DNA from: Brachyhypopomus gauderio
Taxonomy: Eukaryota; Chordata; Actinopteri; Gymnotiformes; Hypopomidae
Assembly (NCBI RefSeq): GCF_052324685.1
Contig: NC_135220.1
Span: forward strand, 9,557,320-9,621,319
Length of the DNA stretch: 64,000 nt
Direction of reading: 5' to 3'
Below the pieces are notes generated by a model. The model searched no databases and was not told the origin of the DNA. It saw nothing but the letters and a program-made list of their open reading frames with translations. This document shows, in pieces, positions 41,639 to 52,768 of the stretch (within the stretch, counting starts at the first letter, position 1; the number at the start of each line of letters is the position of its first letter). A program made the position numbers and the translations under genes.

Positions 41639-42625
41639 ATGAGCATCACAGCATATCAGCACAACATGACAGTTCAGTACTGCTTTCCTGAGGACAACTC
41701 ATCATGTATAAAGGAGGTCAGAACAGGAACTGGGAATATATTCTTATTCACTCTACTATCATTTATCTCTGTGTGTACTGTGTTTTTGAACCTGCTGGTG
41801 ATCATCTCCATCTCTCACTTCAAGCAGCTCCACACTCCAACCAACCTGCTCATCCTCTCTCTGGCTGTAGCTGATCTTCTCGTGGGACTGGTTGTTATGC
41901 CTGTGAATATACTGGGACTGATAGAAAACTGTTGGTATTTTGGCAACATGGCATGTGTTATTGTTTTTGTGATAAACAATTTATCAACGGTAGCATCTCT
42001 TTGTAGCCTGACATTCATTGCAGTTGATCGGTACGTTGCTGTTAATGACCCTCTGAGTTATTCCATCAAAATCACATTTTGTAAAACATCTGTATTCATA
42101 ATTGCTGGATGGTTTTTTTCTCTACTATATGTTGTCATATTTTTATATTTTAATGACAATCTGCTTCCATCTCAGATTATGATTAGGTGTCATGGAGAGT
42201 GTGTAATGTATATAAAATATACATGGATGACTGTTGACCTTATAGTTATTTTTGTAACCCCCTGTTCTATTATATTGATCTTGTATTCATTCATTTTTAA
42301 TGTGGCAAGACGTCAAGCTATAGCTGTGAGATCTCTTATTAATAGTACATCTAACAGACGAAGGGCCAGAGGTTCATTCACTTCTGAAACTAAAGCAGCA
42401 AGAACTCTGGGAATTGTGGTTTGTGTTTATCTTGTTTGCTGGATACCATTTTATTTAAGTTCATTGTCAGTTGAAAACATGTCTTCATTTTCACTCGTGT
42501 GGACAGTATTTGGCTGGCTGGTGTACTTGAATTCCTCTATGAATCCTCTAATATATGCTATATTTTATCCATGGTTTAGAGCATCAGTTAAGAATATTTT
42601 AACTTGTAGAATATTGAAGTCCTAA
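41639..42625 (+). CDS. Trace amine-associated receptor-like GPCR, copy 3
   Basis: 328 aa, single exon. An in-frame ATG lies upstream at 41546, but it falls before the TATA box, and 41639 is the start shared by all copies. It keeps N-glycosylation sites N9-MT and N20-SS, N51, D79, C106, N113 (3.32), DRY, D200 (5.42), CWIP and NPLIY. The TM7 fingerprint NSSMNPLIYAIFYPWF is exact. The third intracellular loop differs from its paralogues (RRRARGSF where copy 1 has RKVAKVSF), a region that contacts the G protein. Expected role as for copy 1. Confidence 0.95.
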   Translation: MSITAYQHNMTVQYCFPEDNSSCIKEVRTGTGNIFLFTLLSFISVCTVFLNLLVIISISHFKQLHTPTNLLILSLAVADLLVGLVVMPVNILGLIENCWYFGNMACVIVFVINNLSTVASLCSLTFIAVDRYVAVNDPLSYSIKITFCKTSVFIIAGWFFSLLYVVIFLYFNDNLLPSQIMIRCHGECVMYIKYTWMTVDLIVIFVTPCSIILILYSFIFNVARRQAIAVRSLINSTSNRRRARGSFTSETKAARTLGIVVCVYLVCWIPFYLSSLSVENMSSFSLVWTVFGWLVYLNSSMNPLIYAIFYPWFRASVKNILTCRILKS

Positions 42626-42687
42626 TCTTCAAGATTGAATATATTTCAGGAACATTTCTGATGTCAAAAAATTCATGCTCAGAAAAG

Positions 42688-43230
42688 TATTCCAGCAGAA
42701 TCACAGTTTCTAAAACATCCGTATTCATAATTTCTGGATGGTTTTATCTTTATTTTAATGATAATCTGCTTCCATATCTCATTTTGATTAGGTATCATGG
42801 AGAGTGTGTAATGTATGTAAAATATCCATGGATGACTGTTGACCTTATAGTTACTTTTGTAACACCTTGTTCTATTATATTGATCTTGTATTCATTCATT
42901 TTTAATGTAGCAAGACGTCAAGCTATAGCTGGGAGATCTGTTATGAATAGAATGTCAAACAGAAAAGTATCCAAAGTTTCTTTCACTTCTGAAACCAAAG
43001 CAGCAAAAACTCTGGGAATTGTTGTTTGTGTTTATCTTGCTTGCTGGATACCATATTATATCAGTTCATTGTCAGCTGAAAGATTGTCCTCATTTTTAGT
43101 GTTGTGGACTGTGTTAGCTTGGCTGGTGTACATGAATTCCTTCATGAATCCCCTAATATATGCTATATTTTATCCATGGTTTAGAGCATTAGTTAAGAAT
43201 ATTTTAACTTGTAGAATATTTCAGTCCTAA
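42688..43230 (+). pseudogene. 5'-truncated TAAR-like copy (TM4 to TM7)
   Basis: Homology starts at TATTCCAGCAGAATCACAGTTTC, corresponding to the second intracellular loop of the intact genes, only about 60 bp after the stop of copy 3. There is no N-terminus, TM1 to TM3 or promoter. TM4 has lost 8 residues in frame (GWFYLYFN). From there to the stop at 43228-43230 the frame is fully open, with D5.42, CWIP and the TM7 fingerprint kept (ORF from 42661, 189 aa). It cannot make a receptor. The 3' flank matches copy 1, not copy 3. Confidence 0.92.
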
Positions 43231-43756
43231 TCTTCAAGATTTTATGTTTCAGAAACATTTCTGATGTCAGTCAAGCTCAAAAAAGGATGTTTGTATGAAA
43301 TATTATATATAATTTATGTATTGAAATATTTTATGCTTGCACAGCTGATGGACCCTTGTCCAAAACATCTTGTTTCTCTGCAAACTGTACATTTTTAATA
43401 TCTCCACGTATCTTACCCAAGTACAATGTAGTTACTTACCTCAAATCTTCAGATTTATATACAGTTCTGCATTTGTGCTTCTATCATTATTTAAAATAAA
43501 GGCATATTTCCTTGATTTTGTTTTGTATTATTAATGTTTAAATTTTTTGAATGAATAAAATTATGTACAGCACATGTAAACGTACCCGAGGCCTAATAAG
43601 GCCTTCATTTCTAATGCAGAGATAAAACACACATGTATGAGTGAAACATTCATGTATGAACTACAGATGCACTGTTCCTTAAACAAATATAGTCAAACAT
43701 GTTAAAATGTATTGTCAAAGCTTACTTAAACCAGGAAGCTGCCTTATTAGGTACAT
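43231..43756 (+). repeat. 3' flank of the truncated TAAR, shared with copy 1
   Basis: Near-identical to 17460-17972 plus 20785-20810 and therefore continuous where copy 1 carries the LTR element. It serves as the empty site for that insertion. Confidence 0.75.
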
Positions 43757-45048
43757 CCCACTGCGCAAAGATACGTTGAAACGACGTCTTTTCCAAGTCA
43801 TTTTTGCACGTCGGATTTTGGTCCCCTGAAGGTGCAGACTGTGACGCCAGATGACGTCTTTTTTCCGACGTCTTCCGCACGTCGTGTATCGACGACCCCG
43901 GGACGTCCGGATAAGGGCCAATTCTAGTCCAAATGAAGTCTTGTGTAGGTCTTTTTTTGCGTAAAACGTTGACTCCTTTTAGACATCGTTTTTATAAGCC
44001 TACCAACAGCTATTTCTAAATAGAGCTGTAATATCGAAGGAAATGCTTTCTTAAAACACAATTTCCATGGGGATTCATAGTTTCTGTGCACAACTAGTGC
44101 CATTTTAGAAGGTAGCATTTTGTCCTGGTAAATTTTCCTAGCTTCCTTTTCGTCGCAGCAGATAACTGGAAACGTATACAAAAGTGTAAAGGTTCAAATC
44201 TGCTGAGCCTAACGAACTTCAGAAAGATGAACGGGAACAATAAACAGGTCCGCCACCTTCTGGCACCAGTTACACACGTTACAATTGTATATGCTTTACA
44301 AATAAATCACATGAATGGCATTTCCAATTTCTTTCCACCTTCATTTTTATTGATCACTGGCCAAAACGCCAACTTATAAAAGTAGTAATGTCTGTGGTAA
44401 ATTCCATCCAATACGTGAGTAGCTAGCTAGCCTTTTGGCTAACGTTAAAACGTAACAAACCTTACAAAAATCCATTACAAAAGTACAAGGTAATGTGATT
44501 ATATCTATTGATCTGTTACTACAACATATAAACATTTTAGGTTAATATTTTGAGGTTTGTTAAAGACCAGTTGTTAATGTTACCTTGAAATCGCCAGTAA
44601 ATAACTGTAAAAAGTAACGGATTTCTTTTTTATTTAAACTCCTAAATGCGCGAGGCAACTCGCTCGAGCTTTTTATGTAGGCTCACTTTTGTATCATAGT
44701 CAATTGATTGTATTTAACATAATAGTTATACATAAATATTATATATAAACAAATATTTTGATAATACATACATTTTCTTATACGTGTCTACATTAAATAA
44801 TGTATAATAATATGGATTTATTACAGTTCACAGGCTGCACCATTGAGGTTACATGGAGTTTTAGGTTGACGGAGTCGAGCAAAAGTGTCCGTGACGTTGA
44901 AATTCCGACGTCCAAGTGGGGTCATAGTTAGACGTCCAAATAACGGACCTAGTTTGCACGTCGAGTAGAAGTCCAGAATTGGTCTTGGACCGACGGACGC
45001 AATATAGACTTGATCTGCACGTCCATAAGACGTCTAATGTTTAGTGGG
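43757..45048. mobile_element. ACGTC-rich DNA element, ends CCCACT/AGTGGG
   Basis: Left CCCACTGCGCAAAGATACG and right GTCTAATGTTTAGTGGG. Both subterminal regions (43757-43925, 44870-45048) are packed with GACGTC/ACGTC motifs in both orientations. The centre (43925-44860) is AT-rich with no transposase. Comparison with copy 1 flank (GGTACATTTTTATA near 20810) implies a 2-bp AT duplication. The superfamily is not assigned. Confidence 0.7.
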
Positions 45049-45420
45049 ATTTGTATACTTATGTATTTATGTATTATGTATTAATATATTTATATATGTA
45101 TGTGTATATGTATATATGTATATTTAAATATGTATATATTTATGTATTATGTATTAATATATATATACAGATATTTGTATATGTACACCTGACTATTTTT
45201 TATATGTATATTTTCCACAGCCACATTTTTTTTTCTTTTAACATATTTCTGTAGGGGTTTTAGTTATGATACTTAACTAACCTACCTGCTTGCCTACAAC
45301 CAAGGACAGAAATAGGTGCAGAAGAAGGATTGAGGTGCAATTCAATATCTGACTCCAATTATAGTTGGTAAGAATCTAAAAGAACTCACTTCTCAAATAG
45401 ATCAGTGCAGGTTATAGAAT
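45049..45420. repeat. TATGTA-rich microsatellite and unassigned flank
   Basis: TATGTATATATGTATTTAAATATG-type repeats run to about 45210. The rest to 45420 has no recognised feature. Confidence 0.6.
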
Positions 45421-47300
45421 ATCAATCAATCAATCAATCAAAGTTTATTTGTATAGTGCTTTTAACAACTCAAGTTGTCGCAAAGCAGCTTTACAGGGTT
45501 TACAAGGTTAACAATACTATGGGTCCAGAACCCTAATGAGCAAGCCAAAGGCGAGGAAAAACTCCCTATGATGGTGAGGAATAGGAAGAAACCTCGGGAG
45601 AACCAAGACTCAAAAGGGAACCCATCCTCCATTGGGCGGCCCGTTAACACACAAATACACAAGTCACACATAATTCACACAATCAGACTAGGTAAAAGGT
45701 AGAATTGAAAGTTCTAGGTTTTGATATTGTCACTGTAAATGTCTGTTGATGAATGCCAGGCTTTCATTCCGTGTCGGAGCAGTGATGCTGGTATTGTAGG
45801 CTCCGACTGCAGTGTTACTCCCCAGGTGAACCCCGGTATCAGCACAACCACCGGCAGCCAGACCATCCCCCAGGTGCCTGCAGGTGCCTGTATCCAATCG
45901 TCTTGGGTAGAGCCATGCAAGAAGATAGATAATACAGACTGAGTGGACATGAATTTAAACCATTGTTGATTTAAATGTACGTAGCTCACGTGCCAGTGAT
46001 CAGCATGTGGCTCCGGCAGACTAATCTATAGCAGCATAACTAAAGGGAGAGGTTCAGAGGTGACCACAGGCATGAGGGCTCACTGAGACATTGCTTTCCA
46101 GTCAAGTCATAGTCACAAATAGAGTGATGCCAAGACACAGCTGGATGACAGCATCAACATCTCAGATCACCAGAAATCTCAACGTCTGGGGGCCCCCAAG
46201 CCCCTACACCTTACAAGGGGAATTTTAGCTGAAGGCTTGACTAAACAGGTGAGTCTTAAGTCTAGATTTAAAGATTGGAACTGTGTCAGAGTCTCGGATT
46301 GGAGCTGGAAGGCTATTCCATAATTGAGGGGCTTTAAAAGAGAAAGCTCTGCCTCCGGCTGTAGTTTTACTAATTTTTGGAACTACGAGAAATCCAGCAT
46401 TTTGGGAGCGCAAAGGGCGAGATGGGTTGTAGTAATCAATGAGTTCACTCAGATATTGTGGGGCAAGACCATTTAACGCCTTATAGGTTAACAGAAGAAC
46501 TTTAAATTCAATGCGATATTTAATCGGCAGCCAGTGTAGTGCAGCGAGAGTGGGACTAATATGATCGAATTTCCTAGCCTTGGTTAGGACTCTAGCTGCG
46601 GCATTTTGTACAAGTTGTAGCTTCTTTATGGACTGTTTAGAGCATCCAATTAGAAGACTATTACAGTAGTCCAATCTCGACGAGACAAAAGCATGAACTA
46701 GCTTCTCTGCATCAGCTAAAGAAAGTAAGTGTCTCAGCTTGGCAATATTACGTAAATGGAAAAAGGCAGCCTTAGTGACATTGCATACATGTGTGTCAAA
46801 TGAAAGATCAGAATCAATAGTGACACCTAAACTTTTTGCAGTAGATTTTGGTGTTACTGAAAAACCATCTAGGGTAAGGGGAATATCAGCCCAATTGCTT
46901 CTAACAGCTTTAGGCCCAAGAATCAGTACCTCAGTCTTGTCAGAATTTAGTTTAAGAAAATTAGACGCCATCCAGTTTTTAATATCCTGGACGCAGTTCT
47001 CAATCTTGAGAGTTGTGGTGGTATCATCTGGATTAGAAGATATATACAACTGAGTATCATCTGCGTAGCAATGGAAGCTAATACCATGCCTACGAATGAT
47101 AGTGCCCAGTGGTAGCATATATAATGAGAATAATATGGGGCTCAGTACAGATCCTTGTGGGACACCATACTTTACTTTAGAATGCTCAGAGCATTCGTTA
47201 TTTACTAGCACAAATTGGTAACGATCTGTCAGGTAGGACCTGAACCAGGAGAGTGCTTGACCTCTTATACCTAAACAACTTTATAAAGTACCTTGCTATA
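45421..47300 (-). mobile_element. CR1/L2-type LINE, 5'-truncated
   Basis: The 3' end is the ATCAATCAATCAATCA run at 45421-45440 (tail on the minus strand), followed by a 3' untranslated region and the ORF2 C-terminal half. The 5' side is truncated near 47270. An L1-type retroposon is inserted at 47312/48889, so the original flank resumes at 48901. Confidence 0.82.
46225..47211 (-). pseudogene. L2-type LINE ORF2, RT and C-terminal half (open)
   Basis: A 328-codon uninterrupted frame with [30 protein letters not shown] (two catalytic Asp), DKTEVLILGPKA, SLGVTIDSDLSF, VHAFVSSRLDYCNSLL, VQNAAARVL and the conserved C-terminal WNSLPAPIRDSDT. A full L2 ORF2 has an N-terminal endonuclease and is two to three times longer. 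The true reading start is lost, so it is a truncated copy with a well-preserved C-terminal half. Confidence 0.88.
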
Positions 47301-47312
47301 AACAATAGCCTG

Positions 47313-48888
47313 ACAAAACCCTCAATTTTAACTGCACCATAGTATCACACACTACCATACATGCATATACACCAACACCTACACAGCACTGGGGGTGGAG
47401 GGGTGGGAAGGCCTTCCTTCACCCGTTTACTGCTCCCTGCTGGGGCGGGGGTGGGTCGCTGGCGCGGGGCTGGGCTGGGGGCGTCCTGGGGCTGCTGCCG
47501 ATCCTTGCTGGTCCAGCCGTTTGCCCCCGCTGCAGAGAGTGTGTTAGTTTGGATGAATGTGTGTTTTTGTCCTTGTCTCTGTGTGTATAGGTAGATGATT
47601 GAGTACGTGTTGGGTGGGGGGATATGGGGACGTGTGTATATATTGGGATGAATGTGTGAGTACATATGTGGGGGTATATATGTCCGCAAAAGTGTATATG
47701 GTTGTGGGTGAATGTGTGTGGGAATGTATGTTGAGGTGAATGTACATGTGTGTGTAGGTGTATATATGTGAGGGTCTACATATGAGGGTGAGTTTGGGAG
47801 TGTATGTGTGTATATACGTATGTGTATAAGGATGGGTGTAGGTGTATAGATGGTAAGGGTGTATATAAGGGGTAGTGTGCAGGTATGTAGGGGTGTATAT
47901 ATGGGGGTGAATGTAAGTAAGAGTGTATGTGTAGGGATGGCTGGTTCTGGGTCTGGGGCTTATTGTGCCCGGTCCTCTCCCGGCTGCTCCCCTGTGATTA
48001 CTGCTCCACTCCAGAAGGGGGGCCTTGGGGTTTCGGGGACTGGATTGGTGCTCCGGCGCGGGGGCGGTTGGCCCGCTCCCCTGGGCGGTTGTGGTCCGGG
48101 GCGGCTCGGGACTCCTCGGCGGGAAGGGGGCCCTGCCGGGCGGGGGGTGGTTCCCGGGGGCACGTGGCGCTGGGGCTTTGCTACTGGCCCATGGCGGGTG
48201 GGGCTCTGTTTCCTCTGGTTCCCCTGGACCTGCACTCCTTGGCTGGGGGGGCGCTGTCCGGGGTCTCCCTTTCCTGCCTGCTGGGGCGGTCGTGCGGGGA
48301 TCACTGGGAAGTGCGGCCCTGGGACTACACAGCTCCTGGGGGGGCCGTGGGCGGGTGGGATTCCCGGGCCTTTCTCTGCCTGCCTCTGGGGGGATGTTGT
48401 CGCAGCTCTCTACCCTTGCTGGCAAGTACATTCTGTACATTTATCCTATGTTGTACTTTTGTGTTGCACATAAACACACATTCATACATACATACATATA
48501 CATCACAGTCATTTGTGCTGTATGTCTTGGGTACATTTTCTACTCTACTTTGCAGTGATCATTTGAGCTGGTTGTTTTTGTATTTTTATATATATTTACT
48601 TTTTTTATTATTATATCTTTTTTTATATATGCATGTGTATATATATGTATATATTTGTATATATATGTTTTTTTTTTCTTCCCCACCCTTCTGTCTTTTC
48701 CCTTTTTCTCTCTCACCCCCTCTTTTCTTCCTATATTCTATCCTCTCATGGTCCACCTAACCCCAATAATTGTCATCACTTTATTATACAGAATTGTTAT
48801 TATTTTATCTATTATTTGATATAAAAACAAAGTTGTCCTCCAAAGATGGGGGGGTGGAGGTGGGCCCAAAAAAAAACAAAAAAAAAAG
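47313..48888 (+). mobile_element. L1-type poly(A) retroposon, 5'-truncated, TSD AACAATAGCCTG
   Basis: Exact 12-bp duplications, AACAATAGCCTG, lie at 47301-47312 and 48889-48900. The insert ends in an A-rich tail (AAAAAAAAACAAAAAAAAAAG), the signature of target-primed reverse transcription. The interior is GC-rich, then GTGTATAT-rich, then T-rich. Overlapping ORFs of 150-300 aa on both strands (for example 47544-48440 minus, 47927-48760 plus) are compositional and show no RT motifs, so this is probably a LINE 3' untranslated region. Confidence 0.85.
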
Positions 48889-48900
48889 AACAATAGCCTG

Positions 48901-49104
48901 CTTTGTCAGAGATTTATCATAAACATGCGCAGCAGATGGGATACTTTAGAGGGAATTGGTATTTGCATTGATTTACTAATAATGAGCTCATCTGGCCCAG
49001 TATAGATATAACCAAGGAAAACCGTGTCTACACAATTAACCAGATTTATTCAATAATCAACAAAATATAAAACAATAACATAACCATACTAGATTAAATA
49101 TTTC
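48901..49104. other. Flank after the retroposon, no recognised feature
   Basis: Begins with sequence contiguous with 47300 before insertion. AT-rich with no supported element. Confidence 0.4.
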
Positions 49105-49565
49105 TTTTTAACCGTTCAAACTGCAGAGGACCAAAACTGACTTTTGAAAATTACGTCCGTGAGGTTAAATGTACTAAATGTTGGCTTACATTTCAAATAT
49201 GTTTAGCTGAATAAACATGTTATTTAATGTACAGTATGTAGGCTTACAAATTCATGTTTAACTGAATAAACCGTTGAACACGAGTAGCCTACATTTTATT
49301 GAGCATGTTTTTTTTATTCTTCAAGTATCAAAGTAGAACAGCTTCCTCAAGCAGTCATTGATACATTTTGGAAACAGGAGATGAGCCCCTGGTCTAATGC
49401 ACCCTCTGTATTAAGAAACCCTCTCAAAAACTGACTTTTAGTCATTACTTGGGTAGCACGCATATGAGCCATTTTAATATAGATTAATCTAGATTAATCT
49501 AGATTAATTTCAAGATTTCAGTGAGATTAATCTTGATTAAAAAAATTAATCTATGCCCACCCCTA
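49105..49565 (-). repeat. MITE GGGGTGGGCATAGATTAA, copy B (inverted)
   Basis: Reverse complement of 34937-35400 over most of its length, ending TTAATCTATGCCCACCCCT. The two copies form an inverted pair about 14 kb apart, with TAAR copy 3 between. Confidence 0.75.
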
Positions 49566-49568
49566 CCT

Positions 49569-52167
49569 GTAACGGTGGGGTGGTACCATGACTAGGGGGC
49601 GGACGCACTGGCGCTAGAGAGCGGGACTCAAGGCTGTTAGAGGTAGCCATACTGGCTAACCGTAAAGCGCCCACACGGATAACTCTACTTTTGCGTGGCA
49701 TGGCAAAACACAAACACAATGACTACAGACTAATCAGATAGGAACACGACACATACTCAAGGTAACGCATAACAACTAGATTTATATGAAGTATACGAGA
49801 AAGATGATCATACACAAAGAACCACAACATACGACGAGAGGCTATACAAAGACACCAGGACTAAACATGAGACCTAAGCAGAACAAACAGAAACGAAGAC
49901 CATAATACATACTATAACTCTAAACCTGAAAACACTGAACACATCGACTACTACACTGAACACAGACTCTCAGAATAACACACAGCTTGATTACAACATA
50001 AGGACAAGATAACACTGAATCACTTTACACACTTAAACTAGAACGAAGTACACACAGCAGACTTTAACAAGGAGAACGGTTTCAAACATACAAACCGAAG
50101 TACATGCAAGACGTAGAGTGAAACAAACAGAACAGAAGCACACGCAAGATCCAACCTTATATATACGACCTGAAACAAGACTCTCAAACATCAACATATG
50201 AAATGAAACATTGACCCACACTGAATATCCGGAACACAAGGAATAAATACAAACCCAAACGAACACTCAAACAAGCAACAGCTGAAACCAATGACAAAAC
50301 GAAAGGTGGAACTAAACAGAAGACCAGGGGAGGAGGAGCCGGGCTAGACAGACAGGGAGGGGGCGGAGCCAGGCGTGACAGAACCCCCCCTCTAAAGCAC
50401 CACTCCGGGGCACTGAAAACCATATCTGAAAACAAAAACAAGTCACGCAGAAACGGGGGCAAAACCAGGACGAACCACACGGAAACCAGAAAACAAGACA
50501 GGAGACATGGGGGCAGGACCAGAAGCAGAAGTTGGTGAACACCTAAAACCAGAACCAAACAGTGAGGACACGGAAGAGGCAGGGGACACAGGGGAAGCAA
50601 ACAGAAATGGAACACTGGTCGTTGTTGGCACATCACCGGATGGCACAGGCCCAAGTGACCCAGACGCCGAGAACGGACTGGATCCCACTGGAGGCACTCC
50701 AGAAGGCGAGGCTGCGGAAAAGGAAACATAACCGGGAGTGTGAATGGGAGTGGCTGAGGAACCAGCCGAACCGTCAGAGGGAGAAGAGGTAAGTATAGGA
50801 GGAGACCTGGGGGGAAAAACCGGATTGGAGGAATAGGAGACAACCGAGGTGAGTATTCAAAAAACAACAGATACATGAACAGGAACGAGTTGAAGGACAA
50901 GGAACCGGAATCATACAGGGTACAAAAATACATGAACCTGAAACAGACATGGGTACAGAGACTACAGAGGAACAAGATGAGGTCACAGGAACTGGTACAA
51001 ACACATATTCAGGGACAGGAGTCCAGAACAAAAGTTTCTTTTGGGACATATGTTCCAATAGTTCCCACATCACAGGGGTTATGCTGACCCCTGTAACACG
51101 GTCATAGTCCTCTTGGGTGGCTGTTCCCAGCAATCCCTGTGGCAGGGTAATGGGCACAGGTTGCGCAGGTCCTGGCCCAAGCGGAGTAGGTCCTGGCCCA
51201 AACTTAGCAGTCTGAGGGAGAGGCAAAGACCCCTTGCAGGACACCGGGATGGGCAGCGACGACCACCTCCCAGCAGCGGGAACAGGTAGCAGCGACGGCT
51301 CTGACCACCTCCGGACAGCAGGCGCCGGCAACGGCGGCGACCCCTTCCGGATAGCAGGAACAGGCGGCGGCGACCCCCTCCGGACAGCAGGAACAGGCGG
51401 CGGCAACGGCGGTGACCCCTTCCGGACAGCAGGAACAGGCGGCGGCAACAGCGGCAACCCCCTCTGGGCAGCAGGAACAGGCGGCGGCAACGGCTCAGAC
51501 TTCCTGCGGGGCAAGGGAACAGGTGCAGACCCCTCCTGGGCCTGCGGCACACTCGCCAAACTCTCCTGGGCGCCACACTCATAAACAGGCCTCTCCTGGG
51601 CCTCAAACGCACAGTCAGGCCTCTCCTGGGCCTCAAACGCACAGACAGGCCCCTCCGGGAAATCGAACTCGCAGGCAGGACCCTCCGGGACCTCGAATTC
51701 GCAGGCAGGACCCTCCGGGGTCTCGGGGACGCTCACAGGCCGCTGCTGGACCTCGGGTACGCTCTCTGACCGCTCCCGGACCTCGGGTACGCTCTCTGAC
51801 CGATCCCGGACCTCGTGTACGCTCTCTGACCGCTCCTGGGCGGCTGGCGCAGGCATAGGCTGGGCGGCTGGCATCGCTCTGAGGTACTGTTCAGCCCTAC
51901 GGGCTGCTACAACCTCTGGGTCGGACCAATCGTGTGTCCAATGCTCTGCATTATATCTTCCAAAGCGGGCTCTAAGCACATTAAAAAATCCCTCCAGAGT
52001 CTCCATCTCCTGGGCTCTCTGTGACATGAGGAGATCTGCCCATTGCAGGGCCTTCCCCTCAAGGTATTGCAGTAGGTATCTAACCTTAAGGGATTCGGGA
52101 GGCTGCGGGCTGAGTAAACAGTCAAATCCTTCTAGGGGACCTTCCCCATTATACTCATGCGGGGGAC
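49569..52167 (-). mobile_element. Minus-strand LTR element, 5' part removed
   Basis: The 3' LTR is 49569-50379 (on the minus strand TGTCACGCCTGG to CCGTTACA, about 811 bp). The minus-strand polypurine tract TTAGAGGGGGGG lies just before it at 50381-50396. The interior carries a proline-rich gag-like ORF and ends at 52167, where the ERV LTR begins. A 5' LTR is not found. Same architecture as the elements at 17973 and 38602. Confidence 0.75.
50774..52027 (-). CDS. Gag-like proline-rich repeat protein of the LTR element
   Basis: 417 aa. About residues 1-60: acidic/aromatic, with RFGRYNAEHWTHDWSDPE, resembling gag N-termini of short LTR elements. About 60-160: tandem RSESVPEVRE units and then EGPACEFEV and ERPDCAFEAQ units. 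About 170-290: (PLPPPVPAVRKGS)n repeats. The C-terminus is Val/Ser/Cys-rich low complexity. No zinc knuckle or protease. Upstream of the start the frame 52125-51907 shows more related sequence, so the true N-terminus may be longer. Confidence 0.6.
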   Translation of the reverse strand: MSQRAQEMETLEGFFNVLRARFGRYNAEHWTHDWSDPEVVAARRAEQYLRAMPAAQPMPAPAAQERSESVHEVRDRSESVPEVRERSESVPEVQQRPVSVPETPEGPACEFEVPEGPACEFDFPEGPVCAFEAQERPDCAFEAQERPVYECGAQESLASVPQAQEGSAPVPLPRRKSEPLPPPVPAAQRGLPLLPPPVPAVRKGSPPLPPPVPAVRRGSPPPVPAIRKGSPPLPAPAVRRWSEPSLLPVPAAGRWSSLPIPVSCKGSLPLPQTAKFGPGPTPLGPGPAQPVPITLPQGLLGTATQEDYDRVTGVSITPVMWELLEHMSQKKLLFWTPVPEYVFVPVPVTSSCSSVVSVPMSVSGSCIFVPCMIPVPCPSTRSCSCICCFLNTHLGCLLFLQSGFSPQVSSYTYLFSL

Positions 52168-52768
52168 TGTTAGGGCTTTAACTTCTATCAACCACTTTAG
52201 CCCAGCGTGTTCGTTTGATGCAAAAGAGATAGTAGGAACAACATACCAAAATTATAGCAATACCAAAAAGGCCTTTATTAAAACAGAGATATCTCTGGGG
52301 ATCTCCAACATTCCAAACAATTCTCATTTACATCAGAGAGATCTGAAGTAAACTGGTAACAAGCAGGTTTATATACTATGGCCCCACCCCTTCAGTCCAC
52401 TTGCATGGTCATAGTTAGAGTTCTCAACGTACATGCATGACTCTGCATTATTTCATGTCCACTGTGTCCCAACCTAATAGGGTGTCCTTACAGGCAGTTG
52501 GTGCAAGTCACCTTCTGTGGAGCTTATCAGTATAGAACATATTCTACAGACAGTTCACTCCCTATAGACCAAACTGTTCTCTGATGCAACAATATGCTAT
52601 ATGGCCCCTTGTGAGGCTCTTCTTAAGATTATGTATAAACTAGTAGTTTAAGGCAGCAATTATTTATCTAATTAATAAATTTATATCTAATTTTAATATC
52701 CATTTCATTGATGAGCAAAATATACTTTTGCTAATGTTATTGCTAAGCAAAAACTTATTTTCTCAACA
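52168..52768 (-). repeat. ERV 3' LTR
   Basis: 601 bp, TGTTAGGG on the + strand at the left to CTCAACA at the right. An AATAAA-containing stretch occurs near 52672 on the + strand. The left flank (GGGAC) has no matching flank on the other side because the 5' end of the provirus is truncated. Confidence 0.88.

Noticed and set aside
48592..48720. Hydrophobic Phe/Tyr-rich ORFs as small membrane proteins
   Set aside because: They come from T-rich and TATATG low-complexity sequence and have no conserved start or neighbour.
47544..48760. 298-aa minus and 277-aa plus ORFs in the GC-rich retroposon
   Set aside because: Both strands and several frames are open together, composition is extreme and no domain is visible. 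Treated as a non-coding retroposon body.
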